DNA of 64,000 bases from Eudorina sp. 2006-703-Eu-15 (GCA_003117195.1 BDSI01000036.1:271960-335959), one strand, 5' to 3'; shown: positions 50,602-62,686, counted from the stretch's first letter. Program-made: numbers and translations. Notes: generated by a model not told the origin, from the sequence alone.

Positions 50602-51990
50602 TATTATTATAAGGTTGCGCCACACAGGTCAGCAGGGGCCAGCAGGGGACAGGCGAGGTTAGCGTCGTCCTAGCGTAGGCACCCAGCTCTACAGCACATG
50701 GACACGGACTATTCCACACGACCAAAAACGCTTTTTTAATGGATGTTCTGGAAAAGCTGGATGTTTGATAAAGCTGGCCAGATAAAGCACGATTCAGCAG
50801 TCTCGCCCATCGCGATTGTGCTCGACGCAGGTCGGCGTCGACTCCCGTGGTAGGATCTTGCCGGTACACGGCGGACGGTAGTACACTACAGGACGGTCTC
50901 CTATGCTTCCTAGTGACGGATGTTGGACGATTCTATGCCGGGTTTGTTCCCATGGGAAGAACGGAAACGTGACTATGACTACCGTGGCAGGGTAGAGACC
51001 GACAGTGCTGGAGCTCCGTCGCGCATCGTCCGCATGCGCAGGGTGGGGGTGGGGAGCCAGTCTTCCAGATGCCACATGACTGTCTCGGACCGTCGCCGAT
51101 AGTGTCCAGTCGGACCCTCAGATAGTCGACCAGCGAGTGATTGTGCAGCTTATTTCGTCCCATTCAATGGAATATGGAACTTTGAAAACGCTACGCAGAT
51201 CAACGCGCTGGACACGCTAAAATGTCACGTTGCCTCAGGAGTACTGTACAAGCGGGGGTGTGTGCCAACAATGCCACGGGACAACGGTTGTATACCGTTA
51301 TCGTCAAGGAAAAATCCAAAAAATATTTAGCTTCTCTTGAACTTGTACCGTCAATTGGTGCAGGGGGAACAACATACTTTTTAATAATGCATATGGCCGC
51401 CAGACATCATCAGACTGAGAAGAGGCGGCGTATACTCATATCATTGCCGGAAATGAGTTCCTCAACATGTTTAGATCTTCATTTCACTCCAGAGGTGTAA
51501 TCGAGATAATCGAGATCAGTACATCACACAACGGGGAGTATCAAATGCCAAATGAAAGAGTGATAGCTGAAAGCAACCAGCGTAAACTGTTATTTAAGAG
51601 TTAGATACCCTCATGCTGGCTTTCGTAGGGCGAAGTGCCCGCCATTATTGCGTACGGCCAATAGTTTGCACCTTATTTCATCAGAACGGGATTCATTCAG
51701 GGTTGCTATCAGCCGTCGGCATGACTGCCGTAATAGGGCCTGCTTATTTACGAAGAAACTTAAGTGTTTTCACTCACATACCTGCGCCGCAGCTTCCCGT
51801 CGCTTGATTGACGGCGTAATACAATATTTCTTTAGTTATGGATTACAATAGCCTACAAATTCTGGGCTAGCAAAACAGCTGAAGCGCTTGCCGGACGAAA
51901 CCCGCGTGCTTCGACGGCATCTTTAAGTTTCATGCTGGTAAAACCATTCGCTTGAGCTGCACATATATCGATAAACAAGTACTCTAGCGT

Positions 51991-54900
51991 ATGGGCCTAC
52001 GTAAGCGCTGTATGGACGTCTTGTCGTTCATGTCGCGTTTGAGAGCAAGGTAAGCTGCGTACGTCAAATAAAAGGCCATGTTTTTGAAGCCCAAAGTCAA
52101 CAGCGTGGAACCTCTGTGTGAAGGGACGGGCATGAAACGCATCGTTTGTTAGAAAGCAGTTGATAGGGACAGAAATAGTTGCATTACGCGTACGGGATAA
52201 GGAGCCTACTTGCAAATCCTCATGTCGACGCAGTTTTCTGGTTTTCATGGCGGTTGGTTGGTAACTGGGAACAACTGGCCCCCGTACTAGTTCGTTGCCA
52301 TATTCGGGTCATTGGAATCGTGCTCACGTACGGAGCACTAGGGAGGCATCGTTGAGCGCTGCCATCCCCGGCAAGTGCTGTCCAACAAAACATCACGCTA
52401 TATTACCCGTTCAGCCCCCAGCCCCTCCCGATGCCTTGACCCGGGCGCTGCTTCCCACCCTAACCGCATGCAGACGCACCGCCTCCGCAGCAGCTCTACT
52501 GCCGCTCCTTTGGCTGCTGATCGTCTGCATCAGCGCGACCGTTGGTACCCCAGCGCTTGCATTGGCAGATGACAGCGGCCTCGAGTACGTCAGTACGGGG
52601 GCGGCAGTGACGTACACCACCCTGGAGCGACCAACAGAATCCTACATTGTCACTACCGACGGCGTCACGGCTCGCGGCGGCCTTGTACAAGGCGCGTATC
52701 AGGACGATGATCGGCCTCTGGGCGGCCGGCGGCAGCTGGAAACTCTGCAGTGCTCTACAACGGACGCTTCGGCCGAGGCGGTGAGTGCCGGCAAGTGGCC
52801 ACCCAGAAAGCCTGTGCACCACCCTTCACGGCCTGCAGCCGCACAATAAGACGGGGGCGAGCCGCGGGACCTGCGTGCTCGAGGCAACGGATGCAAACGA
52901 CAGACACGGGCGCTCGGCGCTGCGCTGCCTGGGGCAGGGGCCCGAGGTCTGGGAAGCGAGGTCGATGAGCAGGGAGCAGTGGCCCGCGCACGTCCACTCA
53001 GTGGGCGCAAAATCGTTCTCTTAAGCCCGGCTCTGGCAGCAGCGCAGCTCTGGCAGCAGCGCAGCTTCAAATACAAAATAGTGTCCTGTTACGAATTTCC
53101 TGTACACCCCTCCCCGCCTTCCGGCGCCCTGTCCGGAATACTCGCCTCGCCGGCTATCGGATGGTGACAAGCCTGCACCTATCACGTTTAATCGGTGTGG
53201 CTTGTCACGAGCTCTGGTCTTAATGATTTGGGTGCATATGTATATTCAGCGCATAGAAGCTCCTGGAGGGTCCAGTCCCCGCCAGGCGCCAGCCCCTCGA
53301 CGCCTTCCCCGCCCCACCCTGCCCTGGCGGCTTGGCAGGTGGCCGAGTGCATTAACGCGGTCCGCGTGGATCCCGGCGTCTTGGCCAGCTACGTGTCTCG
53401 CTGCTGGACCGATGCGATCATCGTGAGTGACGTTGCTGTGCGTGTACCAAACGTGCACCTGCTGGGAGGGAGGGCCGGCTGCAGGCTTGCAGGGATGGGC
53501 CTGCGCTGCCTGCGTTCTGCGGGCCACATCTTATACTTCGTCTCCCTCCACGTCGTTTTGGGTGCCGCGGGCTCTATCGGTCTTAAATCTTCGACCGCCC
53601 AGGCCATGGGCTCCGTGCTCGTTTGGGTTCAAAGAAAAAACGGCCCAGAGACACTCGTTTAATGTGGTGAGGGCGGTACGTTCCGCACCAGATTCCTGCC
53701 ACGAATGTGCCTCCTCTGAGCGGCTGCAAGTCATCGAAGATTCGAAGTATTCCATAGCCTGACAGAGTGTGTGTGGGGGAAGAAATCAACCCCTGAAGAG
53801 CGGCCAGCAGGCATCGGAGCAGATGGAGCAGGTATCGGGCCTCTCACTCCACATCACGTCACACCTCACCACCCTACTGCCACAGCGAGCAATGCGGTGG
53901 AACGCATATGCCTAGGCCGTCACGAAGCAGCCCTGGCCGTAGTCGGGTGACGTGGGCCTGTCATGTCGCGCGGGTGAGGTGTCTGCTGTCATTCGCGTGC
54001 GCTTGGGGTGGGGTGGCTGGACGGGTGGCTGCCTTGGCTCTGTTGCGGTATCGCTGTCTGTATTGACATGCGGGATGGCTGCCGCCCGGGTCCCCACATC
54101 GCGATTCTCGCAGGACTCGCTGCAAAACCCACCTCGGAAGGCCTTGAGCATGTCTCCCGCCCTGGCGGAGGTGTCGAAGGGCGTGCTGGACAAGAGTGTT
54201 GCCGCCCAAAAGCTCATCAACAGGTCAGGTGTAGTTAGGTTAAAGAGTCGTGCGACGGGGCTGGCCGGTCGAGGACCTTGCGACGAGGGTCCCGTGCGCA
54301 GCGCTGGGAGAGGGGGCCCAGTCCAACTGGGACCGCCCAAGGGCGCCAACATGGCGGGGGAGTGGCGCGACGGCCGCCGACGGGCGCAGGACATCGCCCG
54401 CGCGGTACCCCGGTAGCTCTTGAGTGCCTGCACGGATACGATGGGCTGGTGCCAGTCGCATTTCGCAAGGCGTTGCATTGTGCCTTGCTGAGTTGCTGTG
54501 TTAGGTTCGGGAGTTTGCGGGAAGGTTCCGGTGTCGCAGCCGGTCTGACTGTTGGGACGGGACCGGGCGGCCAGCGCTGCGGGGGGGCTGCTGCCGGTCG
54601 TGGGCAGGGCGGCCAGAGCTGCGGGGTGTCTGCTGCCGGTCGTGGGCAGGGCGGCCAGGTAACTGCCATGCGACGATCGACGATCGCCCGCTGTCGTTTC
54701 CGCTGACGTTGGAACCGCTGTGCATCGCAGCTTGCCGGGCGATCTGCAACAAGCCGCGCTGGCTGCGGGCTACAGCCCGTACGGCCTCGGTACGACGTCT
54801 GTACAGGGCACTAGGAACGCCCGTGACGTGGTTGCGGTCCTGATGTGGTGAGTCACGAAAGGGGGATCTATCTGGCGTGCACTGTGCGGGGGGGCTGCAG

Positions 54901-57900
54901 GTGCCGAGGTAGGTGGGGCTTGGTTGCTTGCGAGCGGTCGGCCAGGCATTTGTTTGCTGCCCGCGGCGGTACCGATCTACTCGGAGGAAATGCGGAGGAT
55001 TGGGGGGAGTTGGTCCAAAAGCGGTGGGACAGTCGAAGGGCGTCCCGTCAAACTGCAGCTGATAGCTGGTTGTGTGTAAAAACGAAACCCGACCGACCGA
55101 ACCCAGGCTCAGATATACTCACGATATAACCAGTAAGAAAGCTAGCTGGTTGTGTAATGGAACTACTGGTATGGCGCTTCTGCCATCTCCGCCACTCTCT
55201 CCTCACTGCTGCTAGCTCCTCCTTTTTGCCATTCCCTGTCCATCTGCCCGGCTTGCGTCCTGGCTGGGGGGCTGGCGGGCTGGCTGCCTGACTGACTGAC
55301 TGTTCGTCCCCCTGCCGGCTTTCACTGCTGCTGCTGCTGCTGCCGCTGCTGGTCCCACACGGTGTGAGCTCAGCAACCCCGGCGCTCGGGACCTGATTTT
55401 CAGCTGCACCTTTTCAGATATTGGGACAGCCGCTGGATCGTCCTTCTTTGTCCAGGTACGGCTGTCGGTACGATGACGATGACGACGACGCTGCTGGGAA
55501 GCGGGATGGCAAACGAAGACCGGGGGCCTGGGGGGTAGGGGCCCGCCTTCTTACCCTGGAGAACAAACAGTTCTCAGACGCCGACTTCGGGGATGGTGAT
55601 CCAGGCGGGCCCACCGAACACGACCAGCTGATGGCGCGGCGGGGACCACTGGCTCCTGGACATCACGCAGAGTTGCAGACTCACATAAGGTGGCTGTGGG
55701 GCCCCGGTCCCTGGGTGTTCGTTCCCGGGTGCGGTTCTTCAATGTAACCCCCCGCGCCGCGCCCCGCCCCGCCCCGCCCTGGCCCCGCCCCGCCCCGCCC
55801 CGGCCCGCCCCGCCCCGCCCTGGTCCCGCCGTGCTTGCAACCTCCCCCTCCAACACACAGACCTTTGGCTGCAGCAACATTTTTGGCTGCAGCAGCTGCA
55901 GCGCCCCGACGCCATCAAGCGACGCCTCACCGCCCACGGCCCTGCCAACGGTGTCGTCGCCGCCGCCCCTGAAGAAGTCGCCGCCACCGCCCGCGACGTC
56001 CGTGAGGACGCCCAGGGCCCCCCCGAGCTCGCCAAGGCCGCCCAAGCCCAACCCGCCGTCGCCGCCCCCTCCCAGTCCGCCTCCTTCGCCCAGGCCACCT
56101 AGCCCTCTGCCGCCCTCGCCAAGGCCGCCGAGCCCTCCGCCGCCCTCTCCTAGGCCGCCGAGCCCGCCGTACCCGCCGCCAGCGGTCTGCTCCACCACGG
56201 ATCTGTCGGCCAACTCAGTGAGTCAGCTCCCCGCCATCCGGATAGGTATCCCGACCCTGACCCCGACCCTGCGACTTAAGCTCGCACGGAGCCCCGCATG
56301 GGGTGGGCCATGTGTGCTGCGGTCTGGCAGATGCCCCCATCCCGGCCTTCAGTACGGCATCCCTCGCGCAGACCTGACATCCGAGCGGCCCGCTGTCCCC
56401 GCCCTGCCGCCGTCCCTCCCCTCCCCTCGCCCTCGCAGATCATCTCCTGCATCAACGCCGTCCGCGCGGACCCCAGTATCTTGTCCGGAACGCCCTGCTA
56501 CGAGTCAGTCAAGGTGCGCCCTTTTCCTTTCGATGACAACATCACTTGCGGTGCGGTGCGCTCTAACCCTCCATGGTAAGGTTGCATCATGTCGGTGGGG
56601 CCCGCTGGGGCTTGCCCAGGTATACACCGTTGATCCCTTCTCGGGGTCCGCTGTTACGTTCGTTGGTTCGTCATGCGCCTGCGCCTGCGCCTGCGCCTGC
56701 GCCTGCGCCTGCGCCTGCGCCTGCGCCTGCGCCTGCGCCTGCGCCTGCGCCTGCCTGATGACCGCCCGCGGGGACGTCCCGAGGTCGTGAGGGTTGGGGC
56801 GGTGTACCGAGTACGGTATCGACGAGCCAGAACGCGTAATGGAAAAGGACGGGTGGGGAGCTTCCGAGGTCACAGGCCCGTATGTATGTGACTGGCGCGT
56901 ATGTATGTGACTGGCCCCTGATGCTGCCCGGTGATGCTGCCCGGTGATGCTGCCCGGCCGGTGGTCTTCGTGTCCGCGTGACCGCAGGCGAGCGTCCAGC
57001 TGCCCGTCAGGAAGCCGCTCCGGCCGGTTGCGGCCCTCAGCGCCACCGCCGCCATCCACAACCAGTTGATGGTGGCCAACAAGCAGCTGCTCATATCGTG
57101 AGTGGGCGGAGCCGCCCGACCAGTGCGTGCCCCCCCCGAGCCGCGGCCACCTGCCCCTCGGCCAGCCAAGGACATAGCTTCAACAGCGACCAGTTTGCTT
57201 GGGCACAGCTTCTGGAAACCATTCTACCGATCCTCCGCGTGTCTCTTCTGGGTCGAATTATGGGAATCATTGTTGAGGAAAGGGTGCACATGTTACAGCG
57301 GACCCCGCGGGTCATCGGTGACAGCCCCAGCCTCCTCACCACCCACTGCAAATATTTGTTGGCTGAGCCTCTCCGTCATGGCCGCCACCAACCTTCACCA
57401 CCGCTGTGTCACCATGGCCGCCGCCACGACCCGTGGCTACCCCCGCGATCCACCCCCGCCACCCCTACCCCCACCCCCACCCCTACCCCTACCCCTACCC
57501 CTACCCCTACCCCTACCCCTACCCCTACCCCTACCTCTACCCCTACCCCTACCCCCCCCCACACACACACACCCAGGTTCCCCGGGGAGCCATCCCTTCG
57601 AGACCGCCTGCAGCAGCACAACTACGTCTTCACGTACGCGGTGGAGCAGTACTTTTACGGCGCCAACAACGCCAGGGACCTCGTGGCGTGGTTCTTCTGG
57701 TGGGTCGTACATCAACCACAGCGGCGGCACTTGTCTGGCCGGCCGTCTCCGTGTTTTGTTTTGGTTCACGGCGGTTTTGGGGCACATGGGATGGCAGGGG
57801 CCCTGCGGGGTGCCGCTCCGCATCGGGGGGTACGTCATCATGATGGGTGGGTGGGTACGCCCAGGGAGGGGCGCAGGGCTGCCCCTCCCTGGGCGTACCC

Positions 57901-59153
57901 ACCCACCCACCCACCCACCCACCCACCCACCCACCCACCCACTAGCCACATACTACAAATGTTTGGTGGACGTCCTGCACCTCACCCCATGTGTTGCTGC
58001 CCACCTGCCGCAGTTCGACCAACAACCGCAACGTCATGTTCAGCTGCAACCTGACGGAGGTTGGCGCCGCATCGGACCAGGGCTACGTCACCCAGGTGCG
58101 GTGCGGTGCGGTCTCACACGGGAGGGAGGGAGGGAGGGAGGGCCTCCGAAACCAAACTTGACGACGTGCCACACGTCTCGGGCTCGTGACGCATGTGACT
58201 GTATGTCGTGTGTGGGCGGCGCGGCACAGCTATAGTCGAATGGTCACGGCACAGCTGTAGTCGAATGGTCACGGCACAGCTGTAGTCGAATGGTCACGGC
58301 ACAGCTGTAGTCGAATGGTCACGGCACAGCTGTAGTCGAATGGTCACAGCACAGCTGTAGTCGAATGGTCACGGCACAGCTGTAGTCGAATGATCACGGC
58401 ACAGCTGTAGTCGAATGGTCACGGCACAGCCGTAGTCGAATGGTCACAGCACAGCTGGGCACAGCTGTAGTCGAATGGTCACAGCACAGCTGGGCACAGC
58501 TGTAGTCGCGGCACACAGCCATTCGTGAGTTCACCCGCTTAGTGCCATGACCATCGGTGAGCGCATGCACGTATGTGGAAAGGATAATCTATTTATCAGG
58601 CATTAATCGCCATCCAAGCTGATAGCGTGTCGGAGCTCGGTTCGGACTGAGCCTGTCTGGGAGGGAGAGGGACATGTCATGGGTGAGCAATTTAGGTATG
58701 GCAGACTTCTTCCAAGTTGTATCCTGGGGTGGTTCAGGTGGCCGAGGGAGCTTCCTCAGCCCGTTTCGTGTCAATCATGCGCGCAGGACAGTGCCGTACT
58801 GTCTGACTGCCGTACGCGCTCGCTGCCGGTCGTCCCCCCTGTTGACGCAGACGTTCGGCTGCCCCGACCTCTTCTGCAACAGCTGTGAGCCGATGCCGCC
58901 GCCGCCATCCCCGCCGATGCCGCCCAGCCCGCGGCCCCCATCCCCCTCCCCGCCGCCGCCTCCGAGCCCGCTGCCCCCCTCCCCGGCACCGCCGAGCCCG
59001 CCGCCGCCCTCTCCGCTGCCTCCGAGCCCGCCGCCGCCCTCCCCTTCGCCCCCAAGGCCCCCTCGGAGGCCGCCCAACCCCCCACGGTCGCCCATTGTCC
59101 GGCCGCCACCCCGGAGTCCACGGCAGCCTCCGAAGCCCCCTGCGCCCAAGTGA
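51991..59153 (+). CDS. Secreted protein with two diverged CAP/SCP-like domains and Pro-rich spacers
   Basis: Twelve exons agree in phase: 51,991-52,049, 52,474-52,780, 53,339-53,422, 54,114-54,223, 54,731-54,847, 55,374-55,455, 55,861-56,217, 56,439-56,513, 56,988-57,097, 57,577-57,699, 58,014-58,095 and 58,851-59,153, about 602 residues. The long open frame at 52.5 kb has no in-frame ATG; a short first exon with a perfect GTAAGC donor supplies one. A signal peptide follows (ALLPLLWLLIVCISATVG). Module 1 reads CINAVRVDPGVLASYVSRC, RKALSMSPALAEVSKGVLDK, AALAAGYSPYGLG, NARDVVAVLMCNPGARDLIF and QTFGC; module 2 repeats this pattern (CINAVRADPSILSGTPC to QTFGCPDLFCNSC). The order matches CAP domains (helix, GY, Val-Val-x-x-Leu, NPGxR, F), but the family's histidines are absent. 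Each module is followed by a Pro-Ser spacer; the second forms the C-terminus. Likely extracellular; CAP membership is inferred. Confidence 0.78.
55085..55132 (+). repeat. Dispersed repeat family R4, copy 3
   Basis: ACCCGACCGACCGAACCCAGG, then AGATATACTCACGATATAACC, preceded by GTTGTGTGT. It lies in an intron of the CAP-like gene. Confidence 0.6.
56593..56672 (+). repeat. Dispersed repeat family R1, copy 3
   Basis: Matches 35,611-35,694 from GGTGGGGCC to GGGGTCCGCTGTTACGTTC. Its tail is diverged (GTTGGTTCG in place of ATTC units). Intron of the CAP-like gene. Confidence 0.75.
56673..56755. repeat. 6-bp tandem repeat (GCGCCT)n
   Basis: About 13 perfect copies abut the R1 copy just upstream, within the intron 56,514-56,987. 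Confidence 0.9.
57286..57440 (-). repeat. Dispersed repeat family R3, copy 3 (inverted)
   Basis: On the minus strand it shares GGTGGTGAGGAGGCT and GGCTGTCACCGATGACCCGC, then GGGGTCCGCTGTAACA, with copy 2. Its left boundary relative to the gene is unclear. Confidence 0.55.
57463..57556. repeat. 6-bp tandem repeat (CCCCTA)n
   Basis: About 14 copies, a few diverged, ending in a C run and (CA)n directly before the acceptor of the exon at 57,577. This is pyrimidine-rich sequence in the usual position of a polypyrimidine tract. Confidence 0.9.
57845..57908. repeat. Perfect 28-bp inverted repeat with 8-bp loop
   Basis: Arms 57,845-57,872 and 57,881-57,908 are exact reverse complements around GCAGGGCT. 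The right arm runs on into (CCCA)n up to about 57,942. It lies in the intron 57,700-58,013 of the CAP-like gene. Confidence 0.93.
58228..58505. repeat. 25-bp minisatellite
   Basis: About 11 copies of a unit with GGCACAGCTGTAGTCGAATG in the last intron of the CAP-like gene. The last copies carry an inserted GGGCACAGCT duplicate. Confidence 0.92.
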
Positions 59154-59480
59154 TGATACTGGAGGCTTTGTGCGCGTTAACTCGGGTTAACTGAAGGCGT
59201 CTGGATTTTGTGAAAGACACCGTTCATCCGATTGAAAGAGAGGCTGTAGGTGACGTCCTCTTGGACTCGAGACACGCCTCGATCGACTCTCCGCTGGACA
59301 TGAGTCAATAGGGGGGAGGAAAGAGCTGCGCGCCGCAGCAGCCGCGCTCCAGGGATGCAGCAGACCGGCCCCACCCCCGGCCGTGTGCGGCAGCTCGGCA
59401 AGGTGCTATGACCAGGAGGTCAGGACCGGCGGGACACTGACCCGGGACTTGGGACGCGGTCGGAGATGCCGATGATTTTC

Positions 59481-59897
59481 CCTGTCTGTCTTGTCTGTCT
59501 TGTCTGTCTTGTCTGTCTTGTCTGTCTTGTCTGTCTTGTCTGTCTTGTCTGTCTTGTCTGTCTTGTCTGTCTTGTCTGTCTTGTCTGTCTTGTCTGTCTT
59601 GTCTGTCTTGTCTGTCTTGTCTGTCTTGTCTGTCTTGTCTGTCTTGTCTGTCTTGTCTGTCTTGTCTGTCTTGTCTGTCTTGTCTGTCTTGTCTGTCTTG
59701 TCTGTCTTGTCTGTCTTGTCTGTCTTGTCTGTCTTGTCTGTCTTGTCTGTCTTGTCTGTCTTGTCTGTCTTGTCTGTCTTGTCTGTCTTGTCTGTCTTGT
59801 CTGTCTTGTCTGTCTTGTCTGTCTTGTCTGTCTTGTCTGTCTTGTCTGTCTTGTCTGTCTTGTCTGTCTTGTCTGTCTTGTCTCTCTTGTCTGTCTT
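59481..59897. repeat. 9-bp minisatellite (TGTCTGTCT)n
   Basis: About 46 copies of a 9-bp unit made of two TGTC-type halves, almost perfect over 417 bp. It is open in five or more frames as three-residue repeats (LSV, CLV, DRQ, DKT, RQT), an effect of periodicity. Confidence 0.95.
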
Positions 59898-62098
59898 GGG
59901 TGGGGTTGGGTGGGGTGTGTGTTTGTGTAGGTGCGGTAGAACGTAGGTGTGCTTGAGTTTGAGTGGTGAACATAGCGTGTGGTCTTGAATGGGGGTGGGG
60001 TGGCGTGGGCTGACTGGGCTCCGGGGTTTCCCCCAGGCGGGTCGCCGCATCCCGATCTTCTTACTGCGCAGTACATGCCCTGATCTTTTTCGCATGGCGA
60101 TCAGACCGGTTCGAGCGTTCGACCTGTATGGCAGGTGGTTTGACGAAACGGCCGTGCCTCGATGCAGTTCGCGTCGTAAAACGAACTGCGAACAGGCCGG
60201 ACTTCGTTATTTCTTTTCTTTTTATGGATGCTGAAAGCAAGGGAAGGCAAATCAGGATGACCCGGTCCGCGGCCACGCTGGTCGCAGTAAGCCGCCGGCG
60301 GGAAGCAAGCCGGGGGTGGGACCTGCGTACGCACAGCCCGGGCACCGAGTTGTCATCCGCGCACTTCGCTACCTCTTCGCTATTTGTCTGTGTGATTCCA
60401 CTATTTATGTAGGCTTGGGCCGTGTTGGCAGTACGAAGTCGGTCGCGCAGATCGCCGTACGTTGAGTTCGCCCCGGCTGTAGTTGTTGCAAATCAACATC
60501 AGTACGTGTAGATCTAGATTTGTCTTGTCGCGCGCGCGTACATCACTTCGTTGTTCGGGAATTCGGTCCGTACGGCCGTGCGGTGTCCAGGTACGACATG
60601 GCAGCCGCGGCGTGTCCTGATGACGAATGCACAAGCACCCTAATGGTTTCGCTATTTGAGGTGAGGTTGAGGGTTGCTTAAAAGGGCGCGGCTGCCCTCA
60701 CGCCCTGCACAACCAGGTGTATTTTGTATCCGTCCGATCCACGGTGCGCTATCGATTGAAGTACCTAACAACTAACAACTAAACAACTAACAAACCGCCC
60801 ATCCTTTACCTACACGTGTCCACTGACACGGCACATGGGTGAGTTCGTAAGTACGATGCGCCAGGATGAGATAGATATATAGATCCTAATCAGGCCTGGT
60901 GCCCTATTACGCTGCTCTGTTGCTTGTGGTGGGACGGAGCGGGTCGAAGGCAAGAGCATGATGGTAGCGGAGGTGGTAGCGATTGACCGTCTGTGGACGT
61001 TGCGGGGGCCGGACGCCCAGGTGTTGTTGTTGTTGTTGGTCGGCAGCCGCAAGGGCTCTTCACCCCGCGTGCGTTCCACGATGAGTGCCGCAGCAGGCGG
61101 CAGCTTATGATTTCGGTGACACAAAGTTCCATGACATAAATTTCCGGAGCTGAGCTGAGCAGGGCTGAGGCCGTCCCATCCAACCTCACCAGGCGCAGCC
61201 GTGTGTCTCGGGGTACGGCAAGGTACGGCCGAAGCGGCAAGGAGAGTGAGAGAGTGAGAGCGGATGCGGGGATTAGGGTTTTCGACACGCAGAAAAGGGC
61301 ATGAACTCGGCGGTCGGGGCACCGATCGGTGCTGAGGAGGCTCGTGCAGACGACAGGGCGCTCGCCGGGTGACAGACACGTCCTCCCATGTCGCGCTACA
61401 CGTTGTGCCGCCGCTGTGACAGCGGGGCAGGCGCGCTGTAGGAATCAGAGGGGCGAAGCCGCGTCGGTGCAGCCGTTTGGCCCTGGTGGCATTGCGGCAG
61501 TACTCGGCTGGCGGTCTAGGGTCCGGCGCTTTATTTCATTGCTGCAGGTATGATCCGGTGCATGTGTGCGTGATCCGTTCAAAGTGTGAGGCGATTTTCT
61601 GTGCGCGTGAATAATGGTGACCTTGGGTGGCCAGTATCAAGCTGCTTGGTAGTTGAGCGGTTGAGCAGTCGATTTGGGTTGGGGTACCGTACGCTGTGGA
61701 CCAGTTGTGCCACGCTATATATGGCCATACGCACGGCGCGGCATGTAATGTGGCGTGCATCCGTACGGCAAATTTCGGGCGCCCTTTCAACCTCGAGTGA
61801 CCCAAACAAGCTTTACACCGAAAAGGTCTTTGCGACTCGGAGGTTCACTTTTGTTCGCTTCGAACGCGAGAAAAGTTCAAAAGGCAAACATAGCACACAC
61901 ACTATTACTTAACCGGTCGCGTGGAGTTCTTCTTTTCAAACACTACTTGACGTACGCGACCTGTACGATCCGATTCGATGGGTTGGTTCCGCTCTGCAGG
62001 CGTCGACGAGGCAAGCGACGGACAGCTCCGGCGCCTCCTTTCTCGCGGCTCAGGTTTCTTAAACAACGCCAGCACCCATCGCCCTCGATTACCAGTCC

Positions 62099-62150
62099 TG
62101 AATGAATGAATGAATGAATGAATGAACGTTACAGCGGACCCCAAACCCTA
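62099..62150 (-). repeat. Dispersed repeat family R1, copy 4 (end and tail only)
   Basis: On the minus strand: TGGGGTCCGCTGTAACGTTC followed by about six ATTC units. The part upstream of the end is replaced by TTTAGGGTTT-like sequence. Confidence 0.65.
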
Positions 62151-62342
62151 AACCCCAAAACCAACTGTCCTGCTGCTCGACGCACCCCTGGAGTTCGGGG
62201 TGCCCAGGGACACCCGGACCGCCGCCCCCGTCGTGCCAAGCACCGCGCAGTGGCCCGCGGGCTCTACCCGCCGTTGGGCTCTTGGAGGAGCCCGACGCAC
62301 CCGCTGTCTTAGTTACCACGACACTTGCCTGGACTAATGTAA

Positions 62343-62577
62343 TCGTTACAAGGTGGACCTGAGGCCCGACAGGGTGTTCCAACGGGCCCAGGTGGCTCGT
62401 AGGCGCGTCATCTCAGCCTAGGACTGCGCACCCATCCTCCGTCACCCGCAGGGGGGGATATGCAGCCATACCGGCCAACACACCAGGTTACCAGCGCGCC
62501 AGGATTGCCTCTCCTGGAAACCGCGCCAGACCCGCCGAATCACATGGCGGGGAGGGGGCCGGAGCCATTTGGCTAAC
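62343..62577 (+). repeat. Dispersed repeat family R2, copy 2
   Basis: Second copy of the element at 32,221-32,432, with the same block order and an extra 40-bp stretch in its first half. Confidence 0.8.
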
Positions 62578-62686
62578 ATCCTTCTACATACCGCTAACCC
62601 CTAACCCCGGCCACCCCTCAACTCGGCCACCTCTCAACCCCTTGACCCTCGGAATGCCCTCGCGCTGGCCCCTATAAGGACATCTC

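Larger units (their letters stand above)
46267..51990. other. 5.7-kb stretch without a recognisable gene
   Basis: No segment with family-level similarity was found on either strand. Contents: PIG-C 3' UTR, a 26-bp minisatellite at 46,907-47,046, R4-like ends at 49,440-49,475 (truncated) and 49,865-49,917, GT-rich simple sequence at 50,345-50,364 and an R3 copy at 50,427-50,601. From about 51,180 to 51,990 the composition is AT-richer, as expected upstream of the next gene. Open frames here (for example 47,821-48,417 on -) lack splice context and conserved motifs. Confidence 0.4.
59154..62686. other. Gene-free stretch downstream of the CAP-like gene
   Basis: Contains the CAP gene 3' UTR, the 9-bp minisatellite, an R1 end with tail (62,099-62,150) and an R2 copy (62,343-62,577). 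Between 60,000 and 62,000 I found no conserved coding segment on either strand. Confidence 0.4.

Noticed and set aside
52468..52662. ATG-initiated frame MQTHRLRSSSTAAPLAAD as the start of the CAP-like gene
   Set aside because: It is in the wrong frame for the signal peptide and the CAP module, and stops after 65 codons.
57463..57556. (CCCCTA)n as an interstitial telomere
   Set aside because: The unit resembles but does not equal the 8-bp TTTTAGGG telomere repeat known from Chlamydomonas, and it lies inside an intron; simple expansion is enough.
59406..60095. Open frames of 150-230 residues with three-residue repeats (DRQ, DKT, RQT, LSV, CLV)
   Set aside because: They come from the 9-bp minisatellite, which is stop-free in most frames; there are no flanking exons or start context.
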